Positions 12,266 through 25,508 are shown, counted from the first letter of the stretch. The stretch: 64,000 bases of DNA from Trichopria drosophilae (GCA_030407085.1 CM059586.1:86611501-86675500), one strand, 5' to 3'. The notes: generated by a model from the letters alone, not told the origin. A program made the numbers and translations.

Positions 12266-15200
12266 CCGGGCGCAATCACAGATTTCCCGCCCTCTGGCGA
12301 CTCTTGATAAACAAAAATGCGCTCAATTCCTTTTTTAATTAATTCACATTTATTTTCGTACGTGAATCATAATTAATCTGCAAGTCATTTTTTTAAGTGT
12401 ACCTTATTCTACTTTGAGTCAATTAACGTTTCCGTTTTATGCTGAAACCGATAGCAAATACAAGGCGAATCGTTTTTTGCAAACTCTCTACGTAGAAACT
12501 ATAAATGTCCATTGTTATTTTAGCAACCAACTGTTATAAAAATCCATTCAATACAATTCTGAAAAAAAGGAATCATTGATCTCGATAAAAGTGAAGTGAC
12601 ATCATGCATGTGTTTTTACCTTTTTATAGTTTGTAGAAATAATTTAAAATATTAGTTTTGTTGAACTTTCCATAATTTTATAAAAAAGTACTTTTATGAA
12701 CTACTATCGGTTTTTTATATTATTAATCAGAAAGTGGTAGAAATTGACGTATTTAAAAAATTAATTGGGAAAACATGCTTACCTTATATTTAATTATTTG
12801 TTATCTAGTAATCAGTCAATCTATCTTAGTGTTCCAATTGTATCTAATATAATAGGAACGTTATCAAAACTTTTATGATGCACAAGAATATATATACAAT
12901 TTGTATAAAAAATACGATTTTAAAGTTCAATAAACCATTAAAAGCCATTATTTATATACAGTATATTTGAGCGAATCTTAGAAACCTTAAAATGTAGGGC
13001 TTCTGTATATTTTTGGACATTTTTAATCGTTAAAATTTGTCGGTGTTGTTAATTGCATTCTAAATATACGCCAAAAATTCGTATCTTTGTATGTATGGAG
13101 AATTCGTCAGAACATTTAAATTCTATTGACGCCATCGTTTTTCTGGAAATGAAGTATTTTTTCATTAGGTTTAGGACTGCAATTCCTTTCAATCATTTTC
13201 GTACAACGCGTTTATATATATTTTTAAGCTAATATAATAAGTCAGTATTTCATAGTAAATAATAAAATATTATATGGAAAGATTGACAAAATATTTAAAA
13301 TTTACTTGTCGCCAACTGGTTGTTAACAATAATGCTTTTTGCGATAATAGACATTTAGTTTTGTAAATTATCGTTAGACGGATACAGAATCTGTTAGTAG
13401 TCAAGTTATTTAAAGGAAATATATATGCAGCCGAAGAAATCATAAGTTCTGTTTGCTATAATGATACACAAACGGATAATATGCATTTTTTCACAGTTAG
13501 TGGTTGACGTCGACAACCCCACAATTTAAATTAATCTTTCCAATTTTATTTTAGTAAATAAGAACCGTCGTTCCGAGTAACATATATCTAATAATTCTAA
13601 TTTTAATTTTCAACAGTTAAGAAAACAATCAACTAGCGGTACTATTGTAACAATATATGTGTTTAATATTGATCTAAAAAAATTGTATTTTTCTTCTTTT
13701 TCCATATATTGGATACAATAAGTAATTTTTAATATTACTTTGTAAATACGATAGTTTTGAACTAAAAGTTTCGGTCACTTGATATTAGACCGTTTTCACA
13801 AATTTTTTTATTTCTGAGACTTTTGAAAAATTTTAAATCATTGAATCGTAGTCCCTTTCACGGATAACATTTGAAAAGAGATCTCTAGTTTTTACATATC
13901 ACGACATTTGTACTTTTGCCCTTGAAAATGACCTTGTAGCCAATTTTCACAATAATATTCGCAATCAGAGCATCAAAATACGTCGGAAGAAGTACGTTAA
14001 AACAAAATTTGACGTATGAGCTTCAAGATAAATGCAAATAACCACAAAATAACACGATTTTTCTATTTCTGACCTTGATGATAACCTTGTCATCACGATT
14101 ATGAAGTTTTATAGTATATTATCCAATTAACTATACATTTACGGAACAATTTTAAAATATCAATCATATAAAACATTATAATTGATAATTGTAATATTCT
14201 AAAAACGAGGTAATGCATTTGATGTTTATAGTAATACCAAAAAAATTATTTTTTTGTGCGCCAGTGTGTTTAGTTTTCTAATTTGGATTGATTATATCGC
14301 TTTGAAAAGAAACGCAATAAAAATCTAAGAACCTCGTTTTCTTAGTTTTGACCTTGAAAATGACCTTGTCTCAAATTTTCATTATGACTGCCAATATATA
14401 CGTCGAAAACCATACAAATTTAAGGTGCTAACTTTTCGAAAGTATATCCCGATTTTATATTGTTACGGTAGTCGTGATAAACCCGCTGAACCTCCGGAAA
14501 AAATAAAATATGTCCACATACATCTGCGTTTTGGTATGACGTAACTATAGTTTATTGGCGATAGATCACCAAGAAAGAACTTGTGAAGAATGTATCTTCA
14601 AAAGAAACTAACTATGCCAAAGAATTTCTTCAGCACGTTGGATAATTATTTATAATATATCTACATTTATTTTCATATATATTTTTGTTCAAATTTATTT
14701 AATCGAAAATAGATCGATTTACACAGAAATTAATAACGATGTATTTATCAATATTTTGACATTTAAATGATAAATAAACGATTTAGTTTATTTTTCTGTA
14801 CCCTACACTATTGCTGATACGGAAACCTTGAAAATTGACCCATAGAATGAATTTTTCAGAAGAATGTAAATTTTGTTTCGCACACTCTGTGCGCAAAATG
14901 CGATTTTGCTCCCTAGTTGCACAATCTACTATTTTTCTTGCTTATTTAAGCTTTTTCAAGTCTTAAACATGTAAGATTTATATAGCTGTAGAAGAATATA
15001 AATGGTTAACAAATCCACAAATATTCCTAAGGACGTAAAAAGATACGTATTGGTACAAAATTCATTTTCGAGTTTAATCGGGATTATACTTCCGTCAGAA
15101 TCGAGACATAGGTCGTTACGGCTAATCACTTCTGAAAGAGCCACCGAAAATTTCGTCTGTTTTCTGGACTTAAAATTTGGGATCGAAATGCATGACAAAT

Positions 15201-16117
15201 GAAAGCTTATGATTATAGCTTATTGGTGTAAAAATTTCGGATTGAGCATACATCCATTTTAATCTTGAGATATGGCGATTCAAAGGGGGAATTTTCTGCA
15301 AAAATTGCATTTTTAGAAAATTTCACGTTTTTTATTTCATCCGCTATTTAGTATTTTCAAAATCTTAAATCAGATTCGTAATCAGCGATCCCAAAAACCA
15401 CCATGTAACGAGATTCAAGCGATTTCGTTTATTTTTTTTTCAAAAATCGTCCGTCATATTGGATCCGCCATTTTGAATTTTCAAAACCTGATACTAGATT
15501 TGTAATCATAGGCCCTAAAAACCTATGAATATTGTTGTCGCATTGAAAATATAATTGCAAAAGTGTGAAAATTTTGAATTTGTTAATAAAAATTGTTAAT
15601 AACTATAACTTCTCTCACCTAAATCACAAAACGAACATCGGATTCGGATTAAGCAGTTCGAAATACTTGAAAATAAGTTGGGTAGAACCGTAGAGCAAGT
15701 ATGCTTACCTTTGGACGGTTAGCCGTCATGCCCGTTTTTGCGACTTTTGATGCTCCGTATCTCAAAAACGGTCCATTTTTCTGCTTGGGTCCTTGGACAC
15801 TTTTGATCAGCGTGGTAAGAACTACGTTATACTAAATTTTGGTTCAATTTGACCGGGACCAAAATCCCATAGAGACCGCTGCGGGTTCCTTTTGTCCGGA
15901 CCGAAAAACATCAAATTTTCAACATTTTCAAAATAAAGGCACAATTTTGTTAAACAATATTTTGCTAAGCGCGAATTGAGTAGGGTTAAGGCTACATTAG
16001 CGGAATCAAAACAGCTAAAATTGCATATATTTTCGGCAATTCCAGCCGAAAATTTTAGCTGATATGAATCAGCTAATCCAGCGGAGTCATTTTTCTCCGT
16101 GTATCTACCCTCTTCCT
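12266..16117. other. Intergenic DNA between genes A and B
   Basis: Mostly AT-rich. Three copies of a TGACCTTGA-type block lie at about 13919-13937, 14070-14090 and 14348-14369, spaced 150-280 bp apart, each followed by a similar 60-80 bp sequence ending in TACGTCG. Pieces of the dispersed GTAATCAGCGA repeat lie at 15370-15520. No gene was recognised. Confidence 0.55.
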
Positions 16118-16460
16118 TGCGTACTAGGACGACTATACCCTTTCAAACTACATTGTTTCCTTAGGGCCATAAAATAACTCGTGCTCAGGAGGGTTAAAGT
16201 ATTTCAAGCCCACCGTGAGATAGATGAAAAATGGTTGATTTAAGCCTTGAAGTTCAGCCATTTCTGTACAGTGATTGTGTGTATAATCACTGGCCATGTA
16301 ACCTAATCGGTGCTCTTGTTGTTGCAGATAAGTAAGACTGGATTATGGCCTCAGTAATAGGGACATCTACAGTAATTAAATTCTCATTAATATCAATAAA
16401 ATTATTTTATTCCTTTATTTTACAAATATATACAATATCACTTCACTTTGTGACTCTAAT

Positions 16461-19400
16461 CTAGATTGATGACATAAGCCAAATACCAATGTCATCTTCA
16501 TAATAAGATAACCAGCGAAGCATAATATATTCGTCTGGGCCCCAACTCGCACTGTTGTAGAAGCTACCGATAAATTGATACTGAAAAGTAAAGAAATATT
16601 AATCTTCAATTACAAATCATTTTACGTTAAGGATAAAACTATTATTTATATACTACTATGTTTAAAATATTTACGAAAAGAATAATACGAACCTTTTTAA
16701 GTTGTTCCTCAGATCGAATTTTTGATCCAAGATCTCGCCAGAGGAATCCGTAGATACTTTAAGATTTATGGAAAAATAAAAATTAATATTCTTCATTAAA
16801 GCTGCGGATATCCGTTAAATATTAAGTAAAAAAACTCTATTTCTTCGAAACCGAATAACTAACTTTTAAATTATTGAATCTCTTTATTCCATTCAGACAG
16901 AAGAGGTTATGTTCTTGTGAGTGTCCCAAAAAACATTATTCAATGATTACGAAATATTTCAATTATTACCTTGGGTCTACCAATAAATAATCCAGCACGA
17001 TATCGACCCCATGGGAAGAATTTTCCAAAATGGCTTTTATAGCTGTCATGGTAAGAAGCAATGGTCTTTTATCACTGGAAGCAATTAACAAATCAGCCAG
17101 AAAGCTGCTATTAGATGAGCATCCTAGTGATTTTAAAATGTTCCCTTTTAAATGGATTTGAGACATCCCTTGAGCTTTGGTGATAAGTTTTTGCCGCGTC
17201 TGCGCGTCAGCATCTCTCATGCCAGCGCAAAGTATATGGTTTGGAAGAGTCCTAAATGTTTAATTAAAAACGTCTACATTAGTTGACCCGACAAATAAGT
17301 AAATATTGTTCTTCGTATAATTATAAAACAGTCATCGTATAATTATAAAGCTGCGACAATGTAAAATATTAATTTTTGCAAATTATATATAGATAGTCTT
17401 GAAAATGACAGTGACGCTGTCGAAACGTCGACTACGTGAACAAAACAAGACCAAGTGTTCATTTTTTTATCATTCCTTGACTCGGATAATCGATCTAGCC
17501 AATTATTTTTCTAATTTGAAAACTTCACCGAGTGTTAAATTCATTAATTTTATTTAAAATAAGTAAATAATTCTTTGGCGTACTACACAATTATTTTACT
17601 ATTATTACTAAATAATTATTTTTTTATTTCTGGTTGTAAAATTATAATATTGTCATTTTTTCAAATTTAAATTAATAAACGTCTTTTGCCTCATAAGGAG
17701 TTTTGTTATTATTTAATTTGTAGCTTTCAAGAGGGGAGATTTTAATAATATAATAGGAAGAGAGAGGGGATGCTTAATGCAAGAAAAGGGATGGAAGAGA
17801 GGGTAAGATGAAAAGAAGATCTATGCAAAGAATAGTATAAGGCATGATTTTATCAAAACCTTGGAAGTATGAGGATGGATTTGTTTGAATGGGGTAAAGA
17901 AGGGAGATGAGGGAGGGGAATTGACATATCAGAAACGGGAATGGAGATAAGTCATAGGCTTTGGAAACAAAATATAGGAAGGCATAGAATGTGAAGCGAA
18001 TAGAAGTCGAATGTAGGGACGAAATCAGTACACCAACTAACTAATGTGGATTTTGGAAACTCATGGGAAAGAGAGGATGAAGAGGAAGAAAAAGAAATAA
18101 TTAAAGATTGATAGGAAAGCGGAAGAGAGTGTTATACGAAAGAAATATGAAAAATAATATGGGTAGGAGAGAATGGGAAGGAATGAGAGCGGTAGAGGAA
18201 TGGGAAGAATTGAAAAAAGAGAGAATAGGATAGCAGTAAAGATAAACTGAACAACGAAAGTCAAAAAAGGTAGGATGGTGCCCATGGAGGGATACCGAAT
18301 GTAGAGAAAACAAAAAACTAATAACTTGATTAATAAATTAAGGAATTAATATGGAAAAGAACGAGGATCGGAAATTTATAAACAAAGGGAAAAAAGAGAG
18401 AGGAGGGAGTGAGTATGGATATTAAAATGGAGGAGCAGGTAAAATATTTTATGGAGACACGGGAATAAATGAAAATAAAAGTGAAGCTAAAAGACAAAAG
18501 GGAGTAAAAACAAAAGAGTCCAAAGTTGAGTCAAAAAGAGACTGAGAATAAAATAAGAAAGTTAGAAAATTTTGAACCAGCAGGATTCAACGAAATTAGA
18601 AATGAGGCGTAGAAAGAAGGAGGGGATAAGATAGAGGAGTTAGGAAAAGTGACATGGTGTGGAAAGGGGAGTGCTTTCCACAAATATGGAGGGTGTATGT
18701 GGTGGTCCTTTATGTAAAAATTATTAAATGAAGTCGACATCCCGTTAATGAATACGGTCGGGACCACACGAGGCATTTAAATTTCGAGTAACGAATATTT
18801 GAGGAGGAAATATCGACTCTCCATCTACAACATTTTTTCCTTAACAAAAACCTGTATTCTGCCGACGCGCATTCTCAATATACTGAAAACTTTTAATGGG
18901 GTTTCAAGTGGAGATACACCGGAAGGGAAATTGTTCGTTAACGGAATCGTCTGCATATTGGAAAACGGAAATATTCGAAAAATGGAGTATTCGTTAAAGG
19001 GGGTTCCACTGAAAATTGTAAATCTTAAGAGAAAGAGATGTAGAAGTGAACGAGCAAGCGAGGAGAGGAAAAGGGAGAATGGCCAGAATACGAGAAAGTA
19101 GTAGGAATATCAGAATTCGGAAACTTATAAGAAAAGTTATAAAGAATAGCTAAACCGAGGAGTGGAAATAAGGTGAAAGGTAATGTATATTGTGTAAACG
19201 AGGAATAACGAGTATGCAGGGGACAGAACAAAAAATGGGTAAATGTGAGATGATAATGGAGATTCTCCATTGAAGAAAATAAGAGTTGTCAAAGATGTTT
19301 CAAACGAGGATGGAAGAAGTTATGAATGGACGACAATGATCGAAAAAGTAAGAGCAGAACGAGAGAAAGAAGAAAAGAGAGGAGGTATTTAGGATAATAT

Positions 19401-22400
19401 AAAAAAAAAGGAAACTACTTCACTGCCATTAATGACACCTCGACAAAGTCAAAATTTGAAAGTATAATTCAACAACTCACGTGTTAGATGACGGATTCTC
19501 CAACCAAGGATAAAATATATCAGCTAATATCACTTTGCAAGATTCAGCGCCCACCTGACAGCTCCATTTCATAGCATTCAATCTAAAATCACGCTCTACA
19601 CCAGTATATGTTTCTCCCTTAAAGTTTAGGTCTAAATGTTCGATCAAGTGTTTAAAGTATTTCTGTAAAGTACAAAATTTAACTGAATTGATTATTTGTA
19701 TAAAACTGTATAGATCTGGTGATCAAATAATTTTGTACGTGTTGGACTAATATTAAAGGTATTTGGATTAGAAAAATTGCAGGTCACTTCATATGCATTT
19801 GAAAAGAAAAAATCTGTAATTAAGAAACCAGAGATATTTACCATTAATAGCCCGTAATGTTTTGAATTTTGTAACATATCGTCAAATTGTTTGAACATTT
19901 CAAAAGCGGCAAACCAAGCGACATAATCCGTTTCGTGAGCCAAATGCCTCGAAAGTTCGAGTGCTAATATTGGATTTAGACTTAATTTCTTCAAAAAAAC
20001 AGTTGCATCATGTATCAACTGTGCACGATTTATGACGGGTACTTTTTCACGATTTTCCGAATTCAGGTAGTTAGCAATCAATTTCCAATTTCTTTCATCG
20101 TAGTTGACACGATAGTAACCTATTTAAATCGAGTCATTTCTTTAATTAATTTACATTATTTCATCTATTGATAGCCTAGAGGTACCATTAAAGGAGGAAT
20201 TGAAAGTTTGTTTCTGAATCATATCTTAGTTCTCTAACCCGTAGATTAATAAATAAATATATAATCTATTACTGAATATATTTCTTTTTAAAAATAACCA
20301 GGAACTTGGCATAGACAATTTATGATAAACATTACAATGACACTCACCAGAAAATTTTTTGTTCAGGATCAACCACTCGTCATTCTTCAATCGAGCATCT
20401 ATCTGCGTCTTTTCGTTGCTTGGATTAACCCACAACATTGCAGAAGTATCGTTAAAATCCATAAGGGACTGAGAAGCATAATTAACAGGTATCCACCATT
20501 TGCCAGGTTCTCCTGGTACCATTTCACTATTTTTGTTAGTCAATACTTCATTTTGTGTATATCGTTCCTGTTTGATCGTAATACTTCCCGTTTTATAATT
20601 TCTTTCCACTGTAACGAGAGGGTATCCTTTACTCTCAATCCAGTTTTGCATGATTATATTCAAATCCGCTGGAAGACTGACATTATTTTTTATTGAGATC
20701 TCGTTTAAGTCGCTGAGAAGATCATCCGATTCTACCGATTTATAGGCACTGGAAACAAATGAATTTGTCAATTAGTATATTGTTTTTTTTAAGTTTGTAT
20801 TCCTAATTTCATTTAAATACTGACTGCTTTCTCAAATAATATTGAAGACCTTGTCGTAGAACCTTTTCGGTAAGAAAATGCTCCATCATACGAATAACGG
20901 ATGCGCCTGAAATTTATGAACCGAATATGAATGATTTCTAATTATGTTGACAACTTTGTCGCTAAGAAAACCCAGGTAACTGTACATTTAGATAAAAATG
21001 AGAAAAAACCGAAAACGGGTGCGATTTTTAAGTCACAATCAATTTCTCAGATCAAAACTTGAATTCTATATCATATTTTGGACTTATTTTATAAATAAAA
21101 ATTTACACAGCCTTCCCAGACAGCAAAATAAATAAAAGTTCAGAATGATTTCGAAATATGCTCTACAAGAAGTCAGATGTTCCACTTTCTAAGGGTTTTC
21201 TGAACATGATATCGTTATGAGATCTTTATAAATTGGAGTTCAGAAAACCTGCAGAAATTTTGCTGTCTTAAGTGCAAATATGAAGTTTTAAACGTTCTTT
21301 TTCGGGTTTCAAAATGTTGAGTGGTTTACCTTTGAGATAAATTATTTTCATTTGCATATATTCTATTTCTCGTTCATTTTTTACATCCACATTTAACGGA
21401 TGGCTGGTGGCATAAGCATTATGATCTGATGAAAAGGCGGAATACTGCACCGTCTTTACTATGAAGTTGTCTATTATACGCCAACTTGGCTCAATCTATC
21501 AGAGTGAATTAAATAAGTAAGATTTTACGCTTATTACTATTTAGTTATTTAAATATATTTTTCGATATACTATGCGTATAATTTGATTTTACGCACCGTT
21601 TTTAGTGCGTAAAATACGATTTTACGCACTACTGCTGACCGAGGCTCTCTCGTGCTGCCCGGCTGCGCCGGGCACTCGTGCGCCGCGGTCATCACACGTG
21701 CGTAACATCATATTTGACCCACAAAAAACGGCGCACAAATTTTACGCATAGTATATCGAAAAATATCGTTCGGCACGCGTGCGTAAGAATTCGATTTTAC
21801 GCACTAGTATCGAAAAATACTAACAGCATGTTTGATAGTATGCGTAAAATTTGACTTTACGCACAGGTCCTATCTAATCGCATGTTAGAATGCGGTGCAT
21901 AAAGTCGAACTTTCCAACCTTACTTCGAAAAGCATTATTTATCAATTTTTACATTACCTTATTAGCAATGTAATATTGGAAATAAGTAGCAAACCCTTCG
22001 TTCAGCCAGAAATATTTCCACCACTTCAGAGTTACCAAATTTCCAAACCAGTGGTGAGCCAATTCGTGCGAAATTATAGTGGTAATATCTTCTTTTGTAT
22101 GCTTTTCGTTCAAAAGGCTGCCCTCCCTAAGTTAAGTAAACAAATAATCGCATAATTATAATATAATCAAATTTACAGGATGTCCCATAACTTGCGGACC
22201 GGAATGTCCATACGCATTCTGCATGAAATTTCAAGTCAAGCTCTTTACCAAAATTGGACCCGATGTCTACAATTTAATTCGCACGCATAGAAAATTATAA
22301 CAAAATCTCTTTTTGCAACAACTTGTTTTTTTTTTTGAAGTTATCTTAACAAATTTAGGTTCATTTTAAAGTCACTTTCAAGCTCTACATTTCTGAGACT

Positions 22401-23782
22401 CTTTGACCCTTGCTAAAGTCATAAAAAGGCAAATTTTTTTTTTTTCGTGTTTATCTCATTTTGATAAATAGCTAATAAAACAATACTATGAGAAAGTTGG
22501 AGCCCTTGAAAAAATTAACAATTTGACTCATAATACGAGGCGGCTCGATAAAAATTGAGCCTAAAAGAAGCCTCTTAAATTCCCTGAATTGACTAAAAAC
22601 GCGTTTTGAGAATACCAAACCTTTTTCCGCCTATTTTGTGCGATTCTACATTTCACGTAGAATATATATATATTTTTTTATTTATAAACGGACATTCCTG
22701 TCCTTAATAACATAAAGGTATACAATTACGTACAAAAGTAGAATACACGTGAATAAGCTCTTTTCGCAACCGAAGTTTCATTGGACATTAAAATTATGCA
22801 TAAAAAATATCACAAATTTTTTATAATACTTACTTGTAAAATACTAATCCCCAATTTTCCATAGCTCCATCGAAAAAGGAGGGTAGAGCAACCTGATCGA
22901 CTTTTGGTATGCCATTAGAAATTCCGGTGTATTCTTCGAGAAGTTTCCAAACTTTCTGCCCAACATCACGAACATATTCCGCTTGCTGCATAAATTCTGG
23001 GCGGCCCCAAACGGTCATGTTTCCAGCTTTGTTAGACAGATGATCCAATTTTGATATCAAAACGGCAATTAAATAAGTAGACATAACTGGAGTTCTTTCG
23101 AAAACTGTCGCAGTCAAATTTCTTTTTGTTGTTTCTGTTTTTATTGGCATGTTTGACATTGCCGAAAATTCTTTGTCATGTACAACGGTTACGTCAAAGG
23201 TGGCTTTGAATGCTGGCTCGTCGAAACATGGGAACATTCGTCTGGCCCCGGAAAATTCCAATTGCGTAGCAGCAAACGGTCTGTATAAAACGGTATTTTA
23301 TTAACAATATTTCAAACAACTTATTGTTTTAACTATGATATTACAGATAAAAAATATACGCACACATCCTGGTTCTTGGAGCTGTAATATTTCACGAAAA
23401 ATCCATCAATTTCTTCACTAAATTTTCCTTCAAATCTCATAGTTAATCTATATGTACCATAAATCGTATTCTCTAATACGATTATACAAAATGCCCTGCT
23501 CCTATCTAACATTACATTTTTCACGGGTACATTGTGCACCCCATCTGTCAACTTAATTGTTTTTAAGTAAATATTTAAATGTTTTGCATGTAAAGTTATG
23601 TTTTTTGATGGCTCTCGCACTTTCAAGTCGATCTTCACTAATCCTTCATAACTGCTTTGATGCAAGTCAGCTTTTATTGTTAAATTGTAATTTATTGGTG
23701 TAATATGCAAAGGCAAACGGTCATCGTCTGCCGATGCAAAAGTGAAACATCCAAAAATCAGAAGAAGGAGCAACTTGGCCAT
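16461..23782 (-). CDS. Secreted M1-family aminopeptidase N-like, gene B (complete, 11 exons, 869 aa)
   Basis: Exons: 23782-23364, 23280-22834, 22126-21958, 21495-21330, 20906-20825, 20748-20348, 20119-19842, 19662-19481, 17251-16970, 16756-16693, 16580-16461. All junctions are GT..AG, phases are consistent, and the sum is 2,610 nt with a TAG stop. Seen: signal peptide (residues 1-18), GAMEN (278-282), [10 protein letters not shown] with HEXXH at 309-313, Glu332 in WLNEGFA, and Tyr398 in IIYLKGASV, 89 residues after the first His as in mammalian aminopeptidase [15 protein letters not shown] and [12 protein letters not shown] follow, then an ERAP1-like C-terminal domain. The protein ends in IGIWLMSSI with no hydrophobic tail, so no GPI signal is evident and secretion is likely (inference). 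Intron 8 (2.2 kb) holds a decayed LINE and a Penelope terminal insertion; intron 3 holds a GC-cored foldback. Exon 10 is the least certain boundary. The physiological substrate is unknown. Confidence 0.9.
17306..17569 (+). mobile_element. Solo Penelope-like terminal insertion with 13-bp target duplication
   Basis: AAATAAGTAAATA occurs at 17293-17305 and again at 17557-17569. The paralogous copy has it once, uninterrupted, at 31605-31617. The inserted 264 bp (one target copy included) contains a hammerhead-like motif ending in GAAACGTC, typical of Penelope-like termini. No reverse transcriptase is present, so this is a solo end or a strongly truncated copy. Confidence 0.75.
17394..17434 (+). 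ncRNA. Hammerhead-ribozyme-like motif (slightly degenerate)
   Basis: Helix I TAGTC/GACTA, core TTGAAAA (consensus CTGANGA), helix II GACAG/CTGTC, then GAAAC and GTC before the 3' arm. The core departs from consensus at two or three positions, so activity is doubtful. Confidence 0.5.
17750..19400 (+). pseudogene. Decayed GA-rich non-LTR retrotransposon fragment in intron 8 of gene B
   Basis: Strongly purine-rich plus strand. At 18540-18770 broken frames read [20 protein letters not shown], then [13 protein letters not shown] and [10 protein letters not shown] relate these to the start of a LINE reverse transcriptase domain (AGxDEIPNEAWK..GG..., NYRGITLMNTVYK). The second copy at 32540-32770 keeps VWKRERFPEKW-like pieces if shifts are allowed. 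A longer plus-strand frame at 18799-19101 has no recognised domain. The pyrimidine-rich minus-strand frames here are composition artefacts. Confidence 0.5.
21549..21766. mobile_element. Foldback MITE with GC-rich core in intron 3 of gene B
   Basis: ATTTTTCGATATACTATGCG on the left is inverted on the right. Arms carry GTGCGTAAAAT-type blocks, and the core (GCCCGGCTGCGCCGGGC) is a strong hairpin in otherwise AT-rich DNA. Additional TTTACGCAC blocks continue to about 21870. A similar design (TCCGTAAA arms, GC core) is seen at 38044-38280. Confidence 0.65.
22140..22833. other. Intron 2 of gene B: repeat fragments
   Basis: Starts with an ACAGGATGTCCCATAACTTG block, resembling the ends of foldbacks at 24994 and 52405. 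At about 22675-22760 it has TTTATAAACGGACATTCCTG, close to the LINE tail at 44575-44600. No exon was seen. Confidence 0.45.
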
Positions 23783-24990
23783 CGTGAAGAGCGTATCGTC
23801 TAAAAGTGTCAACAGGCAACGGCGAATTGTTATTTCATCTTTGTCAAAAAATTTTAAATATACCAGAAACAATTTTTCAGTCTATTTAATTGACAAATGG
23901 TATAATTTTCATATGAAAGAAATCATTTTTCAATAGATTTAAAGGATAAATGGTATAATATTTATGTAGAAATGGAAACTTCTTCGATAAAACTATTTTT
24001 ATATAATGAAAATAAATTACATTTCGTTAAAATTTTTCAGACAAAAATATGCCACGAAGATTTACTATAAGAATTAAGTTTCTTGAGAAATATTTTGTGG
24101 AATTAAATAAACATTTATTTTAGTCAAGGAAGTGTTTATTTTATTCAAGGTAAACTGTGAATATACTTTCCAATAAATATTTTGATGCGACTATTCAAAG
24201 AAATGATTTACTTGAATTAAGTAGAATTTTATTGAAACCACTCAATTTTTTTGTTATTGTAACATTTTTGCGGGTTGGTTAATATTATACGAAATTAATC
24301 AGCATTTAGTTGTCGACAAAAAGTATTAAATAATCGTAGTAAAGATATAGAAATAAACTGAAAAAGTTAGCACTGACAAAAGATATTATATACGATTGCA
24401 ATAATTTAAATAAGTTAACAAGAATCCTAAAATACAATTTGTCAAATAAATTAAAAAGTCATAGCAATTGAAAATTTAATTATTTATTTAAATATAAGAC
24501 AAAAAATTACCCGATGTTGCTCTTCCTAAAGTTGAACTTTTACTGCAAATAAGACATTTCTGCTTCGATTATAACGAGCTCGTACTAACCGGACACCAAA
24601 ATATAATCACATAAAAATATATCCGATTAAAGACGAATACTTTATCGAGTAATTATTTTCTGGAAAATAAACGAAACATGTATATTCTCTCCAACAGATA
24701 GTACCATTAATGACTTTATAATTACTGTTATTGTAATACAGTTCGGTAGAAAAATTCAGAGATGGGTAATCCGCTTTTTTTAAAATACTTGCGCGCAAAG
24801 ATCGACCGAATATCGAAATCATTTAATATAAATACACGAAGAAACCGTGTTACTATTAAAATAATAATAATTATAATAAAACAACTTTATTGCACATAAG
24901 AAATGGTACAAAGGACAAGACACAGTACCAATGCTGTTTTACAGCCTAACCCGACAATATAAAAACGAGTTACGTTGCGTTAACAATATA
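23783..24990. other. 5' flank of gene B
   Basis: AT-rich. The first about 950 bp is homologous to the 5' flank of gene A. 24860-24960 (ATAATAATTATAATAAAACA, then ACTTTATTGCACATAAG) looks like a LINE 3' tail. No gene is visible. Confidence 0.5.
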
Positions 24991-24993
24991 TAT

Positions 24994-25508
24994 ACAGGGT
25001 GTCCGAAAAGTATGGAAACGGTCCTGTAACTTTTGAAAGAAAAGATATTTCGAAAATCGCTGAAACACGTGAAACGATTTTTCAAAAAATCTATTTTTTC
25101 TGCGGGGTTCCAACTCCCCCGCCCCAAGGGGAGGTGGGGGGCACGAGGGGGGATGAATATCTTAAATGGCAACATGGGTCGAGGGGGGGCTCATTTGAAA
25201 GGTCTTTTCGAGTCGAATACGAAACACTAGGCATAGATGCCGTTGCATCCACTTGTCGCGGAAGTATTCGTCGTTTGAAATTTTTAATCTCGGAAACTTC
25301 ATTCAACCCAACCGAAAACAATATTCGGATCCAACATAGCACACAAAATTCTTAGCACCCTCCTCTTTAACACGGGTTTGGAACTATCAATAGCAGATTT
25401 CTGATACTTGTTTTTTACATTTTGTCCTTTCCATTGTTTCATGTGTTTCAGCGATTTTCGAAAATTTTTTTCTTTCTACAGGACCGTTTCGCGAAAAGTG
25501 TGTACACT
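24994..25508. mobile_element. Foldback element with ACAGGGTGTCC end
   Basis: Left arm GGAAACGGTCCTGTAAC with TTTCGAAAATCGCTGAAACA is matched in inverse at 25440-25490. The middle is GC-rich (CCCCCGCCCCAAGGGGAGG). The right terminus runs into Penelope-like sequence, so its end is uncertain. Open frames here are palindrome and composition artefacts. Confidence 0.65.

Larger units (their letters stand above)
16118..19525. repeat. Segmental duplication, copy 1 (paralogue at about 30436-33447)
   Basis: About 3 kb covering the 3' exons of the aminopeptidase, intron 8 with its GA-rich LINE remnant, and the downstream flank is repeated in the same orientation at about 30436-33447. Both copies begin at a shared repeat end (CTAGGACGACTATA, then GTGCTCAGGAGGGTTAA). 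Differences include a 264-bp insertion only here (17306-17569), a hAT-like insertion only in the other copy, and about 350 bp missing from the other copy near 32910-32950. Confidence 0.85.

Noticed and set aside
18061..19270. Minus-strand frames rich in Phe/Ser/Pro/Leu
   Set aside because: Produced by the purine-rich plus strand of a decayed LINE; no start context, domain or splice support.
25408..25499. Extending the Penelope frame upstream to the Met at 25408
   Set aside because: That part is the right arm of the adjoining foldback, not Penelope protein.
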